Shown here: positions 26,179 to 35,375 of the stretch, one piece after another
Numbering within the stretch: the stretch's first letter is position 1
Layout: every line of letters starts with the position of its first letter
From: Myxococcota bacterium
Lineage (GTDB): Bacteria; Myxococcota_A; UBA9160; UBA6930
Reading direction: 5' to 3'
DNA length: 64,000 bases
Assembly: GCA_028285625.1 (NCBI GenBank)
Contig: JANQOX010000014.1
Span: 186,001 to 250,000 of the forward strand
The notes under the pieces: generated by a model
Told to the model about the DNA's origin: nothing
What the model saw: the letters and a program-made list of their open reading frames with translations, nothing else
Databases searched by the model: none
Translations under genes and position numbers: made by a program

Positions 26179-26667
26179 ATGCTCCCCGGGTTCAACACCA
26201 ACATCCGACACCGAGGAGTGCTCTTCCACGTCCAGAGCGAGGACAGTGGGCGCGATCACCCCCACATCATCACGCATCTCTATCACGGGGGGACGATCCT
26301 CGCGTCGGAGAAGAGCAGCTACGCCGAGCGCGTGGACGATCCGGAGCTCGCCAGCGTGGTCCGCGAGCTGATGGAGCAGCAGCACAAGGCCGTGCTGAAG
26401 CGGCTCCGCGCCCGGGACTTCGACGACCTGATCGGCGAGCGCCTCGGGGCCGAGGTCTTCGGCGACGCATCGGACACCAAGGCCGAGACCCGGCCGAGCG
26501 AGACCCAGCCGGCCGCGGGGGCCGACGTCACGGCGCCGAGCAACGACCCGACGCCGCCGCCCGCACGGCCCTTCGGCGAGGGCATCGTGTCCGAGAAGCC
26601 GCTCGACGAGGTCATCCTCAACTACCTCGTGGACAACGCCCGCAAGCGGAAGCAGCGCCGGCCGTGA
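26179..26667 (+). CDS. Conserved hypothetical protein
   Basis: A 162-residue soluble protein. The N-terminal half is conserved-looking: MLPGFNTNIRHRGVLFHVQS, then DHPHIITHLYHGGTILASEK, then a helix ELASVVRELMEQQHKAVLKR. I associate this G-F-N-T-N-I-R...P-H-I-I-T-H-L pattern with deltaproteobacterial unknowns, without a known function. The second half is Pro/Ala-rich and low complexity, then ends in a helix (PLDEVILNYLVDNARKRKQR). In-frame sequence continues upstream to 25981 but overlaps the previous gene; ATG 26179 is the first start with the conserved block. Confidence 0.65.
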   Translation: MLPGFNTNIRHRGVLFHVQSEDSGRDHPHIITHLYHGGTILASEKSSYAERVDDPELASVVRELMEQQHKAVLKRLRARDFDDLIGERLGAEVFGDASDTKAETRPSETQPAAGADVTAPSNDPTPPPARPFGEGIVSEKPLDEVILNYLVDNARKRKQRRP

Positions 26668-26745
26668 GTCTGGCGCTCCACGCGCAAGGAGCGAACGCCA
26701 CGGGCGCGGCCGTCGTCCGCGCGCGGAAGCTGCAGCGGCCGTGAG
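26646..26745. repeat. Imperfect 23-bp direct repeat spanning a stop and a start
   Basis: GCGGAAGCAGCGCCGGCCGT-GAG at 26646-26668 carries the stop (TGA) of the upstream gene, and a copy with three mismatches at 26723-26745 carries the GTG start of ftsE. The copies are 77 bases apart. If one copy and the spacer were removed, the two genes would share a GTGA overlap like most neighbours here. Confidence 0.5.
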
Positions 26746-27466
26746 GCCCCGCGACGACGACGCCGCGCATCCCGGTGCAGGCGCCCTCGTCCGGCTCTTC
26801 CACGTCTCCAAGTCGTACCAGGCGGGGAGCTGGGCCCTGCGCGACGTGAGCCTCGAGCTGGCCAAGGGCGAGTTCGCCTTCCTCACCGGCCCGAGTGGCG
26901 CCGGAAAGTCCACGCTGATGCGCCTGGTGTTCGCAGCCGAGCAGCCGAGCGAGGGGCAGATCCTGGTGCTCGGTCGCAACGTGTCGCGCATCCGCCCCTC
27001 GGCCATCCCCGCGCTACGCCGGCGCGTGGGCGTCGTCTTCCAGGACTTCAAGCTGCTGCCGCGCCGGACGGTCGAGGCCAACGTGGCATTGGCGCTCGAG
27101 GTGGTCGGCACCCCCACGCGCCAGGTGCGATCGCGCGTGTTCACGATGCTGAAGCGCGTGGGCCTGCAGCACCGCCGTTACCACCACCCGCTTTCGCTCT
27201 CGGGCGGCGAGCAGCAGCGCCTGGCACTGGCGCGGGCGCTGGTGACCGAGCCCGAGGTGTTGCTGGCCGACGAGCCCACGGGCAATCTCGATCCCGACCT
27301 GACCCTCGAGATCATGGACCTGATCGTCGATGCGGCAGCGCGAGGCACCGCGGTCTTCGTGGCCACCCACGACCACGCGCTGATCGAGCGGTACGGGCGC
27401 CGCCACCTGCACCTGGAAGACGGGCGGCTGGTGCAGGACACACCGGGCCGGGGCCACCGGCCGTGA
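26741..27466 (+). CDS. ftsE: Cell division ATP-binding protein FtsE
   Basis: A 241-residue ABC ATPase that with FtsX relays divisome signals to periplasmic murein hydrolase activators. Walker A GPSGAGKSTLMR, the FtsE-type VVFQDFKLLP Q-loop, signature LSGGEQQRLALARAL, Walker B VLLADEPTGNLD and H-loop VATHDHALIE are present. The GTG start lies in a repeated junction (26646-26745). An N-terminal extension of about 20 residues precedes the domain. The end overlaps ftsX as GTGA. Confidence 0.93.
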   Translation: MRPRDDDAAHPGAGALVRLFHVSKSYQAGSWALRDVSLELAKGEFAFLTGPSGAGKSTLMRLVFAAEQPSEGQILVLGRNVSRIRPSAIPALRRRVGVVFQDFKLLPRRTVEANVALALEVVGTPTRQVRSRVFTMLKRVGLQHRRYHHPLSLSGGEQQRLALARALVTEPEVLLADEPTGNLDPDLTLEIMDLIVDAAARGTAVFVATHDHALIERYGRRHLHLEDGRLVQDTPGRGHRP

Positions 27467-28365
27467 GGCGGGTCGCCGCGTCCGCGCGCACCGCCGTCCG
27501 CACGGCCTGGTCGGGCCTGCGAACCAGCCCGGTGACCAGCGGCGTGGCCGTGATCACGATTGCCGTGGCGCTGCTGTTGGTGGGCGCCTTCGCTCTGCTG
27601 GTGACCAACATGGAGCGCATCCTCGATCGCTTCGGCGAGGAGCTGCGGGTGTCGGCCTACCTGGCGCCGGGGCTCGCCCCCGAAGCCCAGGAGGCGCTGC
27701 GCGCGCGCGTGGCCGACGTACCGGGCGTGCTCTCGGTCGCACTGGTCACCCGCGACGAAGCGCTGGCGCGCTTTCGCGAGAGCCGGGTGGCGCGTGCGGC
27801 GCTCCTCGACGGGTTGGAGGAGAACCCGCTGCCCGCGTCGCTCGAGGTCTCCCTCGAGCCGGCCGAGCGCACCCGCGAAGGGCTGGCGGCCCTGAACGAC
27901 GAACTCGCCGATCTGCCCGGAATCGAGGAGCTCGGCTACGGCCACGGCTGGGTGGAGGGCTATGCGCGCGCGCTCGGCGTGGTGCGTGCGGCGGCGCTTG
28001 CCCTGGGCCTGGTGCTCGGTCTGGCGGCACTGCTGATCGTGGCCAACACCATTCGCCTGGCGGTCTACGCGAGGCGCGACGAGATCGAGATCCTGCGCCT
28101 GGTCGGCGCGAGCCGGGCGTTCGTGGCTGCGCCATTCGTGCTCGAAGGCCTGATCCAGGGCCTGGTCGGGGGGCTCATCGCGCTGGGTCTGCTCGCGCTC
28201 TTCCACGTGGCGCTCGTGCCTTCGCTCCGAGGCGGCATGGAGCTGCTACTGGGCGACGTGACGCCCGTCTTTCTCGCCGCGCGCGGCATGCTCACCCTGG
28301 TGCTCGGAGGCGCGGCCCTCGGGGCCCTGGGGTCGGCGGCGGCTCTGGTCCAGGGCGAGTCGTGA
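27463..28365 (+). CDS. ftsX: Cell division permease-like protein FtsX
   Basis: A 300-residue protein with a short cytoplasmic N-terminus (RTAVRTAWSGLRTSPVTSGV), a first membrane helix, a periplasmic loop of about 110 residues (ELRVSAYLAPGLAPEAQEAL onward) and three further helices near the C-terminus, with the family motif RRDEIEILRLVGASRAFVAA between them. It senses FtsE and engages a periplasmic coiled-coil activator, here the EnvC-like protein encoded next. GTG start overlaps ftsE. Confidence 0.93.
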   Translation: MRRVAASARTAVRTAWSGLRTSPVTSGVAVITIAVALLLVGAFALLVTNMERILDRFGEELRVSAYLAPGLAPEAQEALRARVADVPGVLSVALVTRDEALARFRESRVARAALLDGLEENPLPASLEVSLEPAERTREGLAALNDELADLPGIEELGYGHGWVEGYARALGVVRAAALALGLVLGLAALLIVANTIRLAVYARRDEIEILRLVGASRAFVAAPFVLEGLIQGLVGGLIALGLLALFHVALVPSLRGGMELLLGDVTPVFLAARGMLTLVLGGAALGALGSAAALVQGES

Positions 28366-29528
28366 TCCGCGGACCCGCGCACGCCATGCGTCGCTACGCG
28401 TTTCGCGCGTGCCTCGCGCTGGGCGTCGCCATGGCGACGATCGCAGGCGCCGAGGAGCCCGATCTCGAGAGCCTGCGCGAGGCCATCGAGCAGAGCCGGC
28501 AGCGGGTCGGCGCCTACGAGCGCGAAACCCGGGGCCTGTTCGCGGCGATCGAAGCCGTGGATCAGGCGATCGCGGCGCTCCGCGTGGAGGTCGAGCGGGC
28601 CGACGCGGCCGCGCGGGAGGCCGCGAGCGCCCTGGCCCGCGCCGAGCGCGCTTCGCGCGATCTGGGCGCGAGGCTCGAGACCACGCGCGCCGCGCTCTCG
28701 CGCCGGGCCGTCGCGCTCTACAAGGAAGGCATGCTCGGCCCGGTGAAGCTGGTGTTCGCCGAGGGTACGCTGCGCGACCGCGTGGCGCGGGTGCAGGCGC
28801 TGCAGCTGCTGGCCGATCACGATGCGCTGCTGCTCGAGCGGTTTCGCGAAGAGGAGGCCGCGCTGATGGCGTCGCGTCGCGTCGCCGCCGAGGCCGCTGT
28901 GGCCCGCGACGAGAGCGCCGCGCAGCTGGCGTCCCGCACGGCCGAGTTGGAACACGAGCGCGCCGCCAAGCGCACCCTCCTGGCGCGGGTTCGTGAGGAC
29001 CGCGCGCGGGAGCGCGAGCTGCTGAACGAACTCGAAGCCGCCGCGCGCGCGCTCGAGCGCACGCTGGCCCAGGCGCGCGAGACCCCCGCACCGGCGGGTC
29101 CGGCGCTGCCCGGACTGGCGGGGTTCGCGGGGCGTCTGGAGCCACCGGTGTCGGGTCGGCTGCTGCGCGGCTTCGGTCGCGTCCTGGATGCCGAGTACCG
29201 CACCGCCACCTACCGCAAGGGCATCGATCTCGCGGTGTCGGTGGGCGAGCCGGTCTACGCCGTGGCGCCGGGCGAGGTGCGCTTCAGCGGCTGGCTCGGT
29301 GGCTACGGGCGCATGGTGATCCTGGATCACGGCGACGGCTACTTCACCGTGTCGGGGCACCTCGACCGCAGCCTCGTGGAAGTCGGTCAGCGCGTGTCGG
29401 CGGGCGAGCCCGTGGGTGAGGCGGGCGAGACCGGATCGCTCTCGGGGCCGCGTCTCTACTTCGAGATCCGCCGGGGGGCCGAGGCGCTCGATCCTGGGCG
29501 GTGGCTCGTCACCACACCCTCCGGGTAG
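28362..29528 (+). CDS. envC: EnvC-type murein hydrolase activator (degenerate LytM)
   Basis: A 388-residue exported protein: signal peptide (cleavage near TIAGAEEP), a long coiled coil over about residues 30-240 and a C-terminal LytM/M23 domain from about 258. Two zinc ligands of active M23 enzymes are missing: the first His is replaced in YRKGIDLAV and the last is LYFEIRR where active enzymes have HxH, so it should activate amidases rather than cut peptidoglycan, as E. coli EnvC does. The start used here is GTG 28362 (overlapping ftsX); a later ATG at 28386 would give a more compact signal peptide. Confidence 0.88.
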   Translation: MIRGPAHAMRRYAFRACLALGVAMATIAGAEEPDLESLREAIEQSRQRVGAYERETRGLFAAIEAVDQAIAALRVEVERADAAAREAASALARAERASRDLGARLETTRAALSRRAVALYKEGMLGPVKLVFAEGTLRDRVARVQALQLLADHDALLLERFREEEAALMASRRVAAEAAVARDESAAQLASRTAELEHERAAKRTLLARVREDRARERELLNELEAAARALERTLAQARETPAPAGPALPGLAGFAGRLEPPVSGRLLRGFGRVLDAEYRTATYRKGIDLAVSVGEPVYAVAPGEVRFSGWLGGYGRMVILDHGDGYFTVSGHLDRSLVEVGQRVSAGEPVGEAGETGSLSGPRLYFEIRRGAEALDPGRWLVTTPSG

Positions 29529-29537
29529 ACTGCGGTG

Positions 29538-30965
29538 ATGCCCAAACGACCCGGCTTCGGTTCCAGGCGCTTCGTGCTCGGCTTCTTCTCCGGTGGGCTC
29601 CTGGCCGCGATGCTGGTCTTCGGGCTGGAAGGCCGCGACTCCCATGCCGCGTCTCGCTACGAGGACCTGAGCCTGTTCTCGAGCGTGCTGCGCCTGGTGC
29701 GCGAGAACTACGTCGAGCCGGTGGACGAACGCAAGCTCATCCGCGGCGCGGTGCGGGGCATGCTCCAGGAGCTCGACCCGCACTCGTCGTACCTCGACCC
29801 CGACGCCCACAAGGAGATGCAGATCGACACCCGGGGCGAGTTCCACGGGCTGGGCATCGAGATCAGCAAGCGGCGCGACGGCTTCATCGAGGTGGTCTCG
29901 CCGATCGACGGCACGCCGGCCTGGCGCGCGGGGATCCGCGCCCAGGATCAGATCGTGGCCATCTGTCCCACGGAGCCGCCCGAGGAGTGGGATGGCCCGT
30001 GCCACACCACGAAGGGCATGGATCTGCACGAGGCGGTGAGCCTGATGCGGGGCCGCAAGGGCACGAAGATCACCATCCGGATCCTGCGCGAGGGCTTCGA
30101 GCGGCCCGAGCCCTACACGATCGTGCGCGACGTCGTGAAGGTGGTGTCGGTCGAGGGCCGCGTGCTCGAGCCCGGCTACGCGTACGTCCGCATCCGGTCG
30201 TTCCAGGAGCGCACCGCCGACGACCTGCGCCGGGTGCTGCGCCGGCTCCATGAGGAGACCGACGCGCCGTTCGCCGGTCTGGTCCTCGACATGCGCGACA
30301 ACCCGGGCGGACTGCTCGACCAGGCCGTGAAGGTCGCCGACACCTGGCTGGGCGACGGACTCGTCGTCTACACGAAGGGACGCGTAGAGAGCCAGCAGCA
30401 GGAGTTCCGTGCTCGCCCCGAGGATGACGGCGAGTACCCGATGGTGGTGCTCGTGAACGCCGGCAGCGCCAGCGCCAGCGAGATCGTGGCGGGTGCGCTG
30501 CAGGACCAGCACCGCGCCCTGCTGCTCGGGCTGCCGACCTTCGGCAAGGGCTCGGTGCAGACGGTCTACCCGCTCGAAGATCGATCGGGTCTGCGGCTCA
30601 CGACGGCGCTCTACTACACGCCGTCGGGCCGCTCGATCCAGGAGGTCGGCATCGAGCCCGACATCGTGGTGGAGCCGGCGGTCAACGGGGAGGGCCGGGT
30701 TCCGCGGCGGCTCCGCGAGCGCGACCTCGAGGGCCACTTCACCCAGGAAGAGGCCGACCCGGACGCCGAGCCCGAGCAGACGCCGGACCGCGGCGAAGAG
30801 GCGGGCGAGGAAGGCGAGGGGACCCCCGTCGAGGGCGCCGACGTGCAGCTCGAACGTGCGGTCGAGGTGCTGAAGAGCTGGACCTACTTCGAGCGCCTGC
30901 GCCGTTCACGCGATGCGCCGGTCCAGGCCGCCGGCCTCGAAGACGCCACTCCCGATACGCCGTAG
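29538..30965 (+). CDS. ctpA: Carboxyl-terminal processing peptidase, S41 family
   Basis: A 475-residue periplasmic serine protease. An N-terminal signal or anchor (FVLGFFSGGLLAAMLVFGL) precedes the S41 helical region, a PDZ domain (FHGLGIEISKRRDGFIEVVS) and the catalytic domain with DNPGGLLDQAVKVAD, the nucleophile region NAGSASASEIVAGALQD and the base lysine in PTFGKGSVQTV. The C-terminus is acidic and Glu/Pro-rich. It directly follows the ftsEX-envC genes; Ctp proteases in other Gram-negatives control cell-wall hydrolases, so a link to division is plausible. ATG 29538 is preferred over the adjacent GTG 29535. Confidence 0.92.
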   Translation: MPKRPGFGSRRFVLGFFSGGLLAAMLVFGLEGRDSHAASRYEDLSLFSSVLRLVRENYVEPVDERKLIRGAVRGMLQELDPHSSYLDPDAHKEMQIDTRGEFHGLGIEISKRRDGFIEVVSPIDGTPAWRAGIRAQDQIVAICPTEPPEEWDGPCHTTKGMDLHEAVSLMRGRKGTKITIRILREGFERPEPYTIVRDVVKVVSVEGRVLEPGYAYVRIRSFQERTADDLRRVLRRLHEETDAPFAGLVLDMRDNPGGLLDQAVKVADTWLGDGLVVYTKGRVESQQQEFRARPEDDGEYPMVVLVNAGSASASEIVAGALQDQHRALLLGLPTFGKGSVQTVYPLEDRSGLRLTTALYYTPSGRSIQEVGIEPDIVVEPAVNGEGRVPRRLRERDLEGHFTQEEADPDAEPEQTPDRGEEAGEEGEGTPVEGADVQLERAVEVLKSWTYFERLRRSRDAPVQAAGLEDATPDTP

Positions 30966-30981
30966 CGGGCCCTCGCGCGTC

Positions 30982-32238
30982 GTGAGCGACCCCGGTCTCC
31001 AGACGCCCAGCGCTCCGCGCGTCTTCACGGTCTCGGAGCTCTGCGGTGGGCTGCGCGAGCTGCTCGAAGAAGAGCTCGGGCGCGTGCTGGTGGTGGGCGA
31101 GGTGCGCGACCTGCACCGCGCGCGCTCGGGCCACAGCTACTTCACGCTCGCCGACGACGCCTCGCGCCTTCGCGTGGCGTTGTTTCGCGGAACGGCCGCG
31201 CGCATCCCATTCGATCCCGAGGAAGGCCTCGAGGTGGTGGTCGACGGAACGCTCACCGTCTACACGGCGCGCGGCGACCTTCAGCTCATCGCCCGCTCGC
31301 TCGAGCCGCGCGGGCGCGGGGCGTTGCAGCTCGCCTTCGAGCAGCTGCGCGCAAGGCTCGAGGCCGAGGGCCTGTTCGACCCCGACGAGAAGCGGCCGCT
31401 TCCCGAGATGCCGACACGGGTCGGCGTGGTGACGTCGCCGACCGGCGCCGCGGTGCGCGACGTGATCCAGGTGAGCGGCCACCGCTTCCCGTCCACCCCG
31501 CTCTTGCTGTCGCCCACCCGTGTGCAGGGCGACGGCGCCGATCGCGAGATCGCCCAGGCCCTGGCCCGCCTGTCGCGCGTACCCGACCTCGACGTGGTGC
31601 TGCTGGTCCGGGGCGGGGGCTCGCTCGAAGACCTGATGGCCTTCAACAGCGAACCCGTGGCCCGCGCGATCCGCGCCTGCCCGGTACCGGTGATCAGCGG
31701 CGTCGGCCACGAGGTGGACGTGACCATCGCCGACCTCGCGGCCGACGCGCGTGCCCCGACGCCCTCGGCCGCGGCGGCCCTGGCGCTGCCCGACCGCGCC
31801 GCGCTCGGCAGTACCCTCGCGCGCGACGTGCGCCGCCTGGCGGCGGCGACCGAGGGCGCCGTCGCGCGAGCGCGTCAGCGCCTGACCCGAGCCGAAGCCG
31901 ACCTGGCGGCGCGTTCGCCGCGCGCTCGCCTGGCCGCGCGCCGCGGCCGCCTGGATTCGGCGGTGCGCGCCCTGCGCCGCGCCGGCCCCGGTCTGGCGGG
32001 CGCCCACCGCGCCCGGCTGCGGGGGGCGGCGGCGAGGCTCGAGGCGCTCTCGCCTCTGGGCGTCCTGGGGCGCGGCTACGCGCTCGCCACGCGCGCCGCG
32101 GACGGCCGGCTGGTGCGTGCCGCGTCCGACGTCGAGGTGGGGGACGTGGTGCGCGTCCGGACCGCGGCCGCGGAGGTCGAGGCCGAGGTGCTGGGGGTCG
32201 CGCCCAGGCCGCCGGAACCGGGCTCGCCCCAGAACTGA
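30982..32238 (+). CDS. xseA: Exodeoxyribonuclease VII large subunit
   Basis: A 418-residue catalytic subunit of the single-strand exonuclease ExoVII. An N-terminal OB-fold (VLVVGEVRDLHRARSGHSYF) precedes the nuclease core with GVVTSPTGAAVRDVI, RGGGSLEDLMAFNSE and PVISGVGHEVDVTIADLAAD, then a long basic helical region and a C-terminal LGRGYALATRAADG segment. GTG 30982 is set by the start of the conserved domain; a longer frame overlaps ctpA. The small subunit xseB follows after about 90 bases. Confidence 0.93.
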   Translation: MSDPGLQTPSAPRVFTVSELCGGLRELLEEELGRVLVVGEVRDLHRARSGHSYFTLADDASRLRVALFRGTAARIPFDPEEGLEVVVDGTLTVYTARGDLQLIARSLEPRGRGALQLAFEQLRARLEAEGLFDPDEKRPLPEMPTRVGVVTSPTGAAVRDVIQVSGHRFPSTPLLLSPTRVQGDGADREIAQALARLSRVPDLDVVLLVRGGGSLEDLMAFNSEPVARAIRACPVPVISGVGHEVDVTIADLAADARAPTPSAAAALALPDRAALGSTLARDVRRLAAATEGAVARARQRLTRAEADLAARSPRARLAARRGRLDSAVRALRRAGPGLAGAHRARLRGAAARLEALSPLGVLGRGYALATRAADGRLVRAASDVEVGDVVRVRTAAAEVEAEVLGVAPRPPEPGSPQN

Positions 32239-32327
32239 ACACTCGCGCGGAACCACACGTTTTCGCGGCAGTTTTTTGAACTCGGGCCGGTTTGACGCCC
32301 CACCGGCCCATGGGTAGCTTGCGCACG

Positions 32328-32594
32328 ATGGCTGCGTCCCAGGACGAATCGCCGGAGATCCCGTTCGAGCAGGCCATGGAGCGCCTCGAGGCGATCGTGG
32401 AGCAGCTCGAAGACGGTGAGCTCGAGCTCGAGTCGGCGTTGGCCGCCTTCGAGGAGGGCGTGGGCCTCACCCGGCGCTGCAGCGAGTTGCTGGGCGCGGC
32501 GGAGCGGCGCATCGAGATCCTGGTGGGTGAGGGCGAAAAGCTCGAGACCCGAGCGTTCGCGGATGCGGGCGACGACGAAGAAGGGGAGCGTTAG
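32328..32594 (+). CDS. xseB: Exodeoxyribonuclease VII small subunit
   Basis: An 88-residue XseB. The helical hairpin is clear: IPFEQAMERLEAIVEQLEDG then ELELESALAAFEEGVGLTRR. ATG 32328 is chosen; in-frame TTG 32292 and ATG 32310 would add residues not typical of the family. TTGACG at 32292-32297 could instead be a promoter -35 box (weak). The stop is directly followed by the ispA start at 32595, the common xseB-ispA-dxs order. Confidence 0.92.
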   Translation: MAASQDESPEIPFEQAMERLEAIVEQLEDGELELESALAAFEEGVGLTRRCSELLGAAERRIEILVGEGEKLETRAFADAGDDEEGER

Positions 32595-33440
32595 TTGGAC
32601 GTCGATGCCTACCTCGCCGAGCGCGCAGCGCGGATCGGCCCGTACCTCGACGGGTGCGTCCCGCCCACCGACGGCGAAGCGGCACCGCTGCCGGAAGCCA
32701 TGCGCCACCTGCTGTTTCCCGGCGGCAAGCGCCTGCGCCCGGCCTTCGCGTTCGCCGCATGCGAAGCCGTGGGCGGGCCGACCGAGCGGGCGCTCCCCAT
32801 TGCCGCCGCGGTCGAGCTGATCCACACCTACTCGCTGGTGCACGACGACCTGCCGTGCATGGACGACGACGACGAACGACGTGGCGTGCCCACCGTGCAC
32901 AAGGTGTTCGGCGAGGCCAATGCCGTGCTCGCGGGCGACGCCCTGCAGACCGCCGCGTTCGAGACCCTGGCGCGCGCGACCGAGGACGCCACGCCCGACG
33001 TGCGCGACGCGCTGGCCGGCTGCATGCGCGACCTGGCCCGGGCGGCCGGTGCCGCGGGCCTCGTGGGCGGCCAGGTGGACGACCTGGTGTTCGCCGATGG
33101 CGATGCCACGGCCGTGACCTCGATCCATGCACGCAAGACCGCGGCGCTGTTCGAGGCTGCGACCGCGGGGGGTGCGCGCCTGGGCGGCGCGCCGGCCGAC
33201 CGCGTGGCATCGCTCGCCGCCGTCGGCCACCAGGTGGGGCTGGCCTTCCAGATCGTGGACGACCTGCTCGACCACGACGACGACGACGCCTGCTCGATGC
33301 TCACGGTGCTCGGCGAGGCGGGTGCGCGCGAGCGGGCCGAGGGCCTGCTCGACGACTCACTCGCAAGGCTCGCCGACCTGGGTGAGCCGGCCGAGCCCCT
33401 GCGCGACCTGGCCCGGCTGGCCGTGCGGAGATCCCTATGA
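32595..33440 (+). CDS. ispA: Polyprenyl (farnesyl-type) diphosphate synthase
   Basis: A 281-residue trans-prenyltransferase making C15 (possibly longer) diphosphates from IPP. The first Asp-rich motif is DDLPCMDDDD (DDx4D, near residue 84) and the second is FQIVDDLLDHDDDD near 219; GGKRLRPAFAF is also typical. Residues just before the first motif (HTYSLVHDDL) fit a farnesyl-type enzyme, but chain length is not certain. It starts with TTG at 32595 immediately after the xseB stop and overlaps dxs as ATGA. Confidence 0.92.
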   Translation: MDVDAYLAERAARIGPYLDGCVPPTDGEAAPLPEAMRHLLFPGGKRLRPAFAFAACEAVGGPTERALPIAAAVELIHTYSLVHDDLPCMDDDDERRGVPTVHKVFGEANAVLAGDALQTAAFETLARATEDATPDVRDALAGCMRDLARAAGAAGLVGGQVDDLVFADGDATAVTSIHARKTAALFEAATAGGARLGGAPADRVASLAAVGHQVGLAFQIVDDLLDHDDDDACSMLTVLGEAGARERAEGLLDDSLARLADLGEPAEPLRDLARLAVRRSL

Positions 33441-35353
33441 CCGACGAACGCGCGGTGCTCGACACCATCGCTTCGCCGCAGGACCTGCGCGCGCTACCGC
33501 GCGAGCAGGTCGCCATGGTGGCCCGCGCGATTCGCGGCGAGATCGTGGACACCGTCTCGCGAACCGGGGGGCACCTGGCGTCGAGCCTCGGCGCGGTCGA
33601 GTTGATCACGGCCATCCACTACGTGTTCGAGACGCCCGCCGACAAGCTGGTGCTCGACGTGGGCCATCAGGGCTACGCGCACAAGATGCTCACCGGTCGG
33701 CGCGAGGGCTTCTCGCAGATCGGCAAGGATGGCGGCATCGGCAAGTTCCTGCGCCGCGAGGAGTCGGTGCACGACGCCTTCGGGGCGGGCCACGCGGGCA
33801 CCTCGATCTCGGCGGCCCTGGGCATGGCGCGGGCCTTCGAGCACCAGAAGCAGGACCACTGCGCCATCGCGCTGATCGGCGACGGGGGCATGACCGCGGG
33901 CATGGCGTTCGAGGCCCTGAACCACGCAGGCCACCTGCACCAGAAGAACCTGGTCGTCGTGCTCAACGACAACGAGATGTCGATCTCGCCCAACGTGGGC
34001 GCACTGTCGTCGTATCTCTCGCGCAAGCTCTCGGCGCCCATGGTGAGGCGCATGAAGGGCTGGGCGAAGGACTTCCTGACCTCGTTGCCTGGCGACATGG
34101 TGCACTGGGCGCACAAGGCCGAGGAGTCGCTCAAGGTCTTCTTCTCTCCGGGCCTGCTGTTCGAGGCGCTGGGGTTCAAGTACGTGGGGCCGATCCAGGG
34201 CCACCGCATGGACGTGGTGCTCGAGACCTTCGAGAACGTTCGCGCCATGCTCGCGGCGGGCGACGGTCCGATCCTGGTGCATGCGCTCACGGCCAAGGGC
34301 TACGGCTACGAACCCGCCCAGCGCGACCCGTTCAAGTACCACGGCGTGGGCAAGTTCGACGTGGAGAGCGGGGCGTTCGCGCCCGGCAAGCCGGGGCCGC
34401 CCAAGTACCAGAAGGTGTTCGCCAACACCCTGATCGAGATGGCCAAGGACGACCCGCGCATCGTCGCGATCACGGCGGCGATGGCCGACGGCACCAGCCT
34501 CGACCTGTTCCAGAAGGCCTTCCCCAAGCGCTTCTACGACGTGGGCATCGCCGAGCAGCACGCCGTCACCTTCGCCGCGGGCCTCGCCTCCGAGGGCATG
34601 AAGCCCGTGGCGGCGATCTACTCGACGTTTCTCCAGCGGGCCTACGACCAGGTCGTGCACGACGTCTGTGTCCAGAATCTGGACGTGACGCTGGCCATGG
34701 ACCGCGCGGGGCTGGTGGGCGGCGACGGCGCCACGCACCAGGGCATGTACGACGTGGCGTACCTGCGCACCCTGCCCAACATCATCGTGATGGCGCCGAA
34801 GGACGAGAACGAGCTGCGGGCCCTGCTGCGGACTGCGGTCTCGTACGACGGGCCTGCGGCAATCCGCTACCCGCGCGGTACCGGGCTCGGCGTGCCGCTC
34901 GATCCCGACCCGAAACCGATTCCGGTGGGAGAGGCCGAGCTGCTGGCCGACGGCAGTGATGCCCTGGTGGTGGCCTACGGCACGCGGGTGCACGAGGCGC
35001 TCGAGGCTGCCGCCGAGCTTCGCTCCGAGGGCCATGCGGTGGCCGTGCTGAACGCACGGTTCGCGAAGCCCCTGGACGAGGAGCGCATCTTGCGGCTCGC
35101 GCGCAGCGTGCGCGCCGTGGTGACGGTGGAAGAAGGCGCCGGCATGGGCGGCTTCGGTTCGGCCGTGCTCGAGCTGCTGGCACGCGAAGGCGTCGTCGTT
35201 CCGGCGCGCGTGCTCGCGATCCCCGATCAGCTGGTGGAGCACGGCGATCCCGACGCGCAGCTCCAAGGCATGGGGCTCGACGCCGAGGGCATCGCGGCCA
35301 GCGTGCGAACGCTGCTCGGTGCCACGACCCCCACGGACCCGAAGGCCGACTGA
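33437..35353 (+). CDS. dxs: 1-deoxy-D-xylulose-5-phosphate synthase
   Basis: A 638-residue thiamine-diphosphate enzyme joining pyruvate and glyceraldehyde-3-phosphate, the entry to the MEP isoprenoid pathway. It shows the N-terminal GGHLASSLGAVELITAIHYV, the TPP/Mg motif GDGGMTAGMAFEALNHAG, the middle-domain DVGIAEQHAVTFAAGLA, and DRAGLVGGDGATHQGMYD. Length and layout (TPP, pyrimidine-binding and transketolase C-terminal domains) are normal. Downstream of ispA, so the two isoprenoid genes are coupled. Confidence 0.96.
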   Translation: MTDERAVLDTIASPQDLRALPREQVAMVARAIRGEIVDTVSRTGGHLASSLGAVELITAIHYVFETPADKLVLDVGHQGYAHKMLTGRREGFSQIGKDGGIGKFLRREESVHDAFGAGHAGTSISAALGMARAFEHQKQDHCAIALIGDGGMTAGMAFEALNHAGHLHQKNLVVVLNDNEMSISPNVGALSSYLSRKLSAPMVRRMKGWAKDFLTSLPGDMVHWAHKAEESLKVFFSPGLLFEALGFKYVGPIQGHRMDVVLETFENVRAMLAAGDGPILVHALTAKGYGYEPAQRDPFKYHGVGKFDVESGAFAPGKPGPPKYQKVFANTLIEMAKDDPRIVAITAAMADGTSLDLFQKAFPKRFYDVGIAEQHAVTFAAGLASEGMKPVAAIYSTFLQRAYDQVVHDVCVQNLDVTLAMDRAGLVGGDGATHQGMYDVAYLRTLPNIIVMAPKDENELRALLRTAVSYDGPAAIRYPRGTGLGVPLDPDPKPIPVGEAELLADGSDALVVAYGTRVHEALEAAAELRSEGHAVAVLNARFAKPLDEERILRLARSVRAVVTVEEGAGMGGFGSAVLELLAREGVVVPARVLAIPDQLVEHGDPDAQLQGMGLDAEGIAASVRTLLGATTPTDPKAD

Positions 35354-35375
35354 GGGCCCGCGGGCCGGTCGCACC

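Noticed and set aside
28362..29528. EnvC-like protein considered inactive or broken
   Set aside because: Loss of the zinc ligands is normal for EnvC-type activators, and it sits next to ftsEX as expected.
28065..30737. 890-codon minus-strand open frame over ftsX, envC and ctpA
   Set aside because: Three recognisable coupled genes lie on the other strand; the frame is composition-driven.
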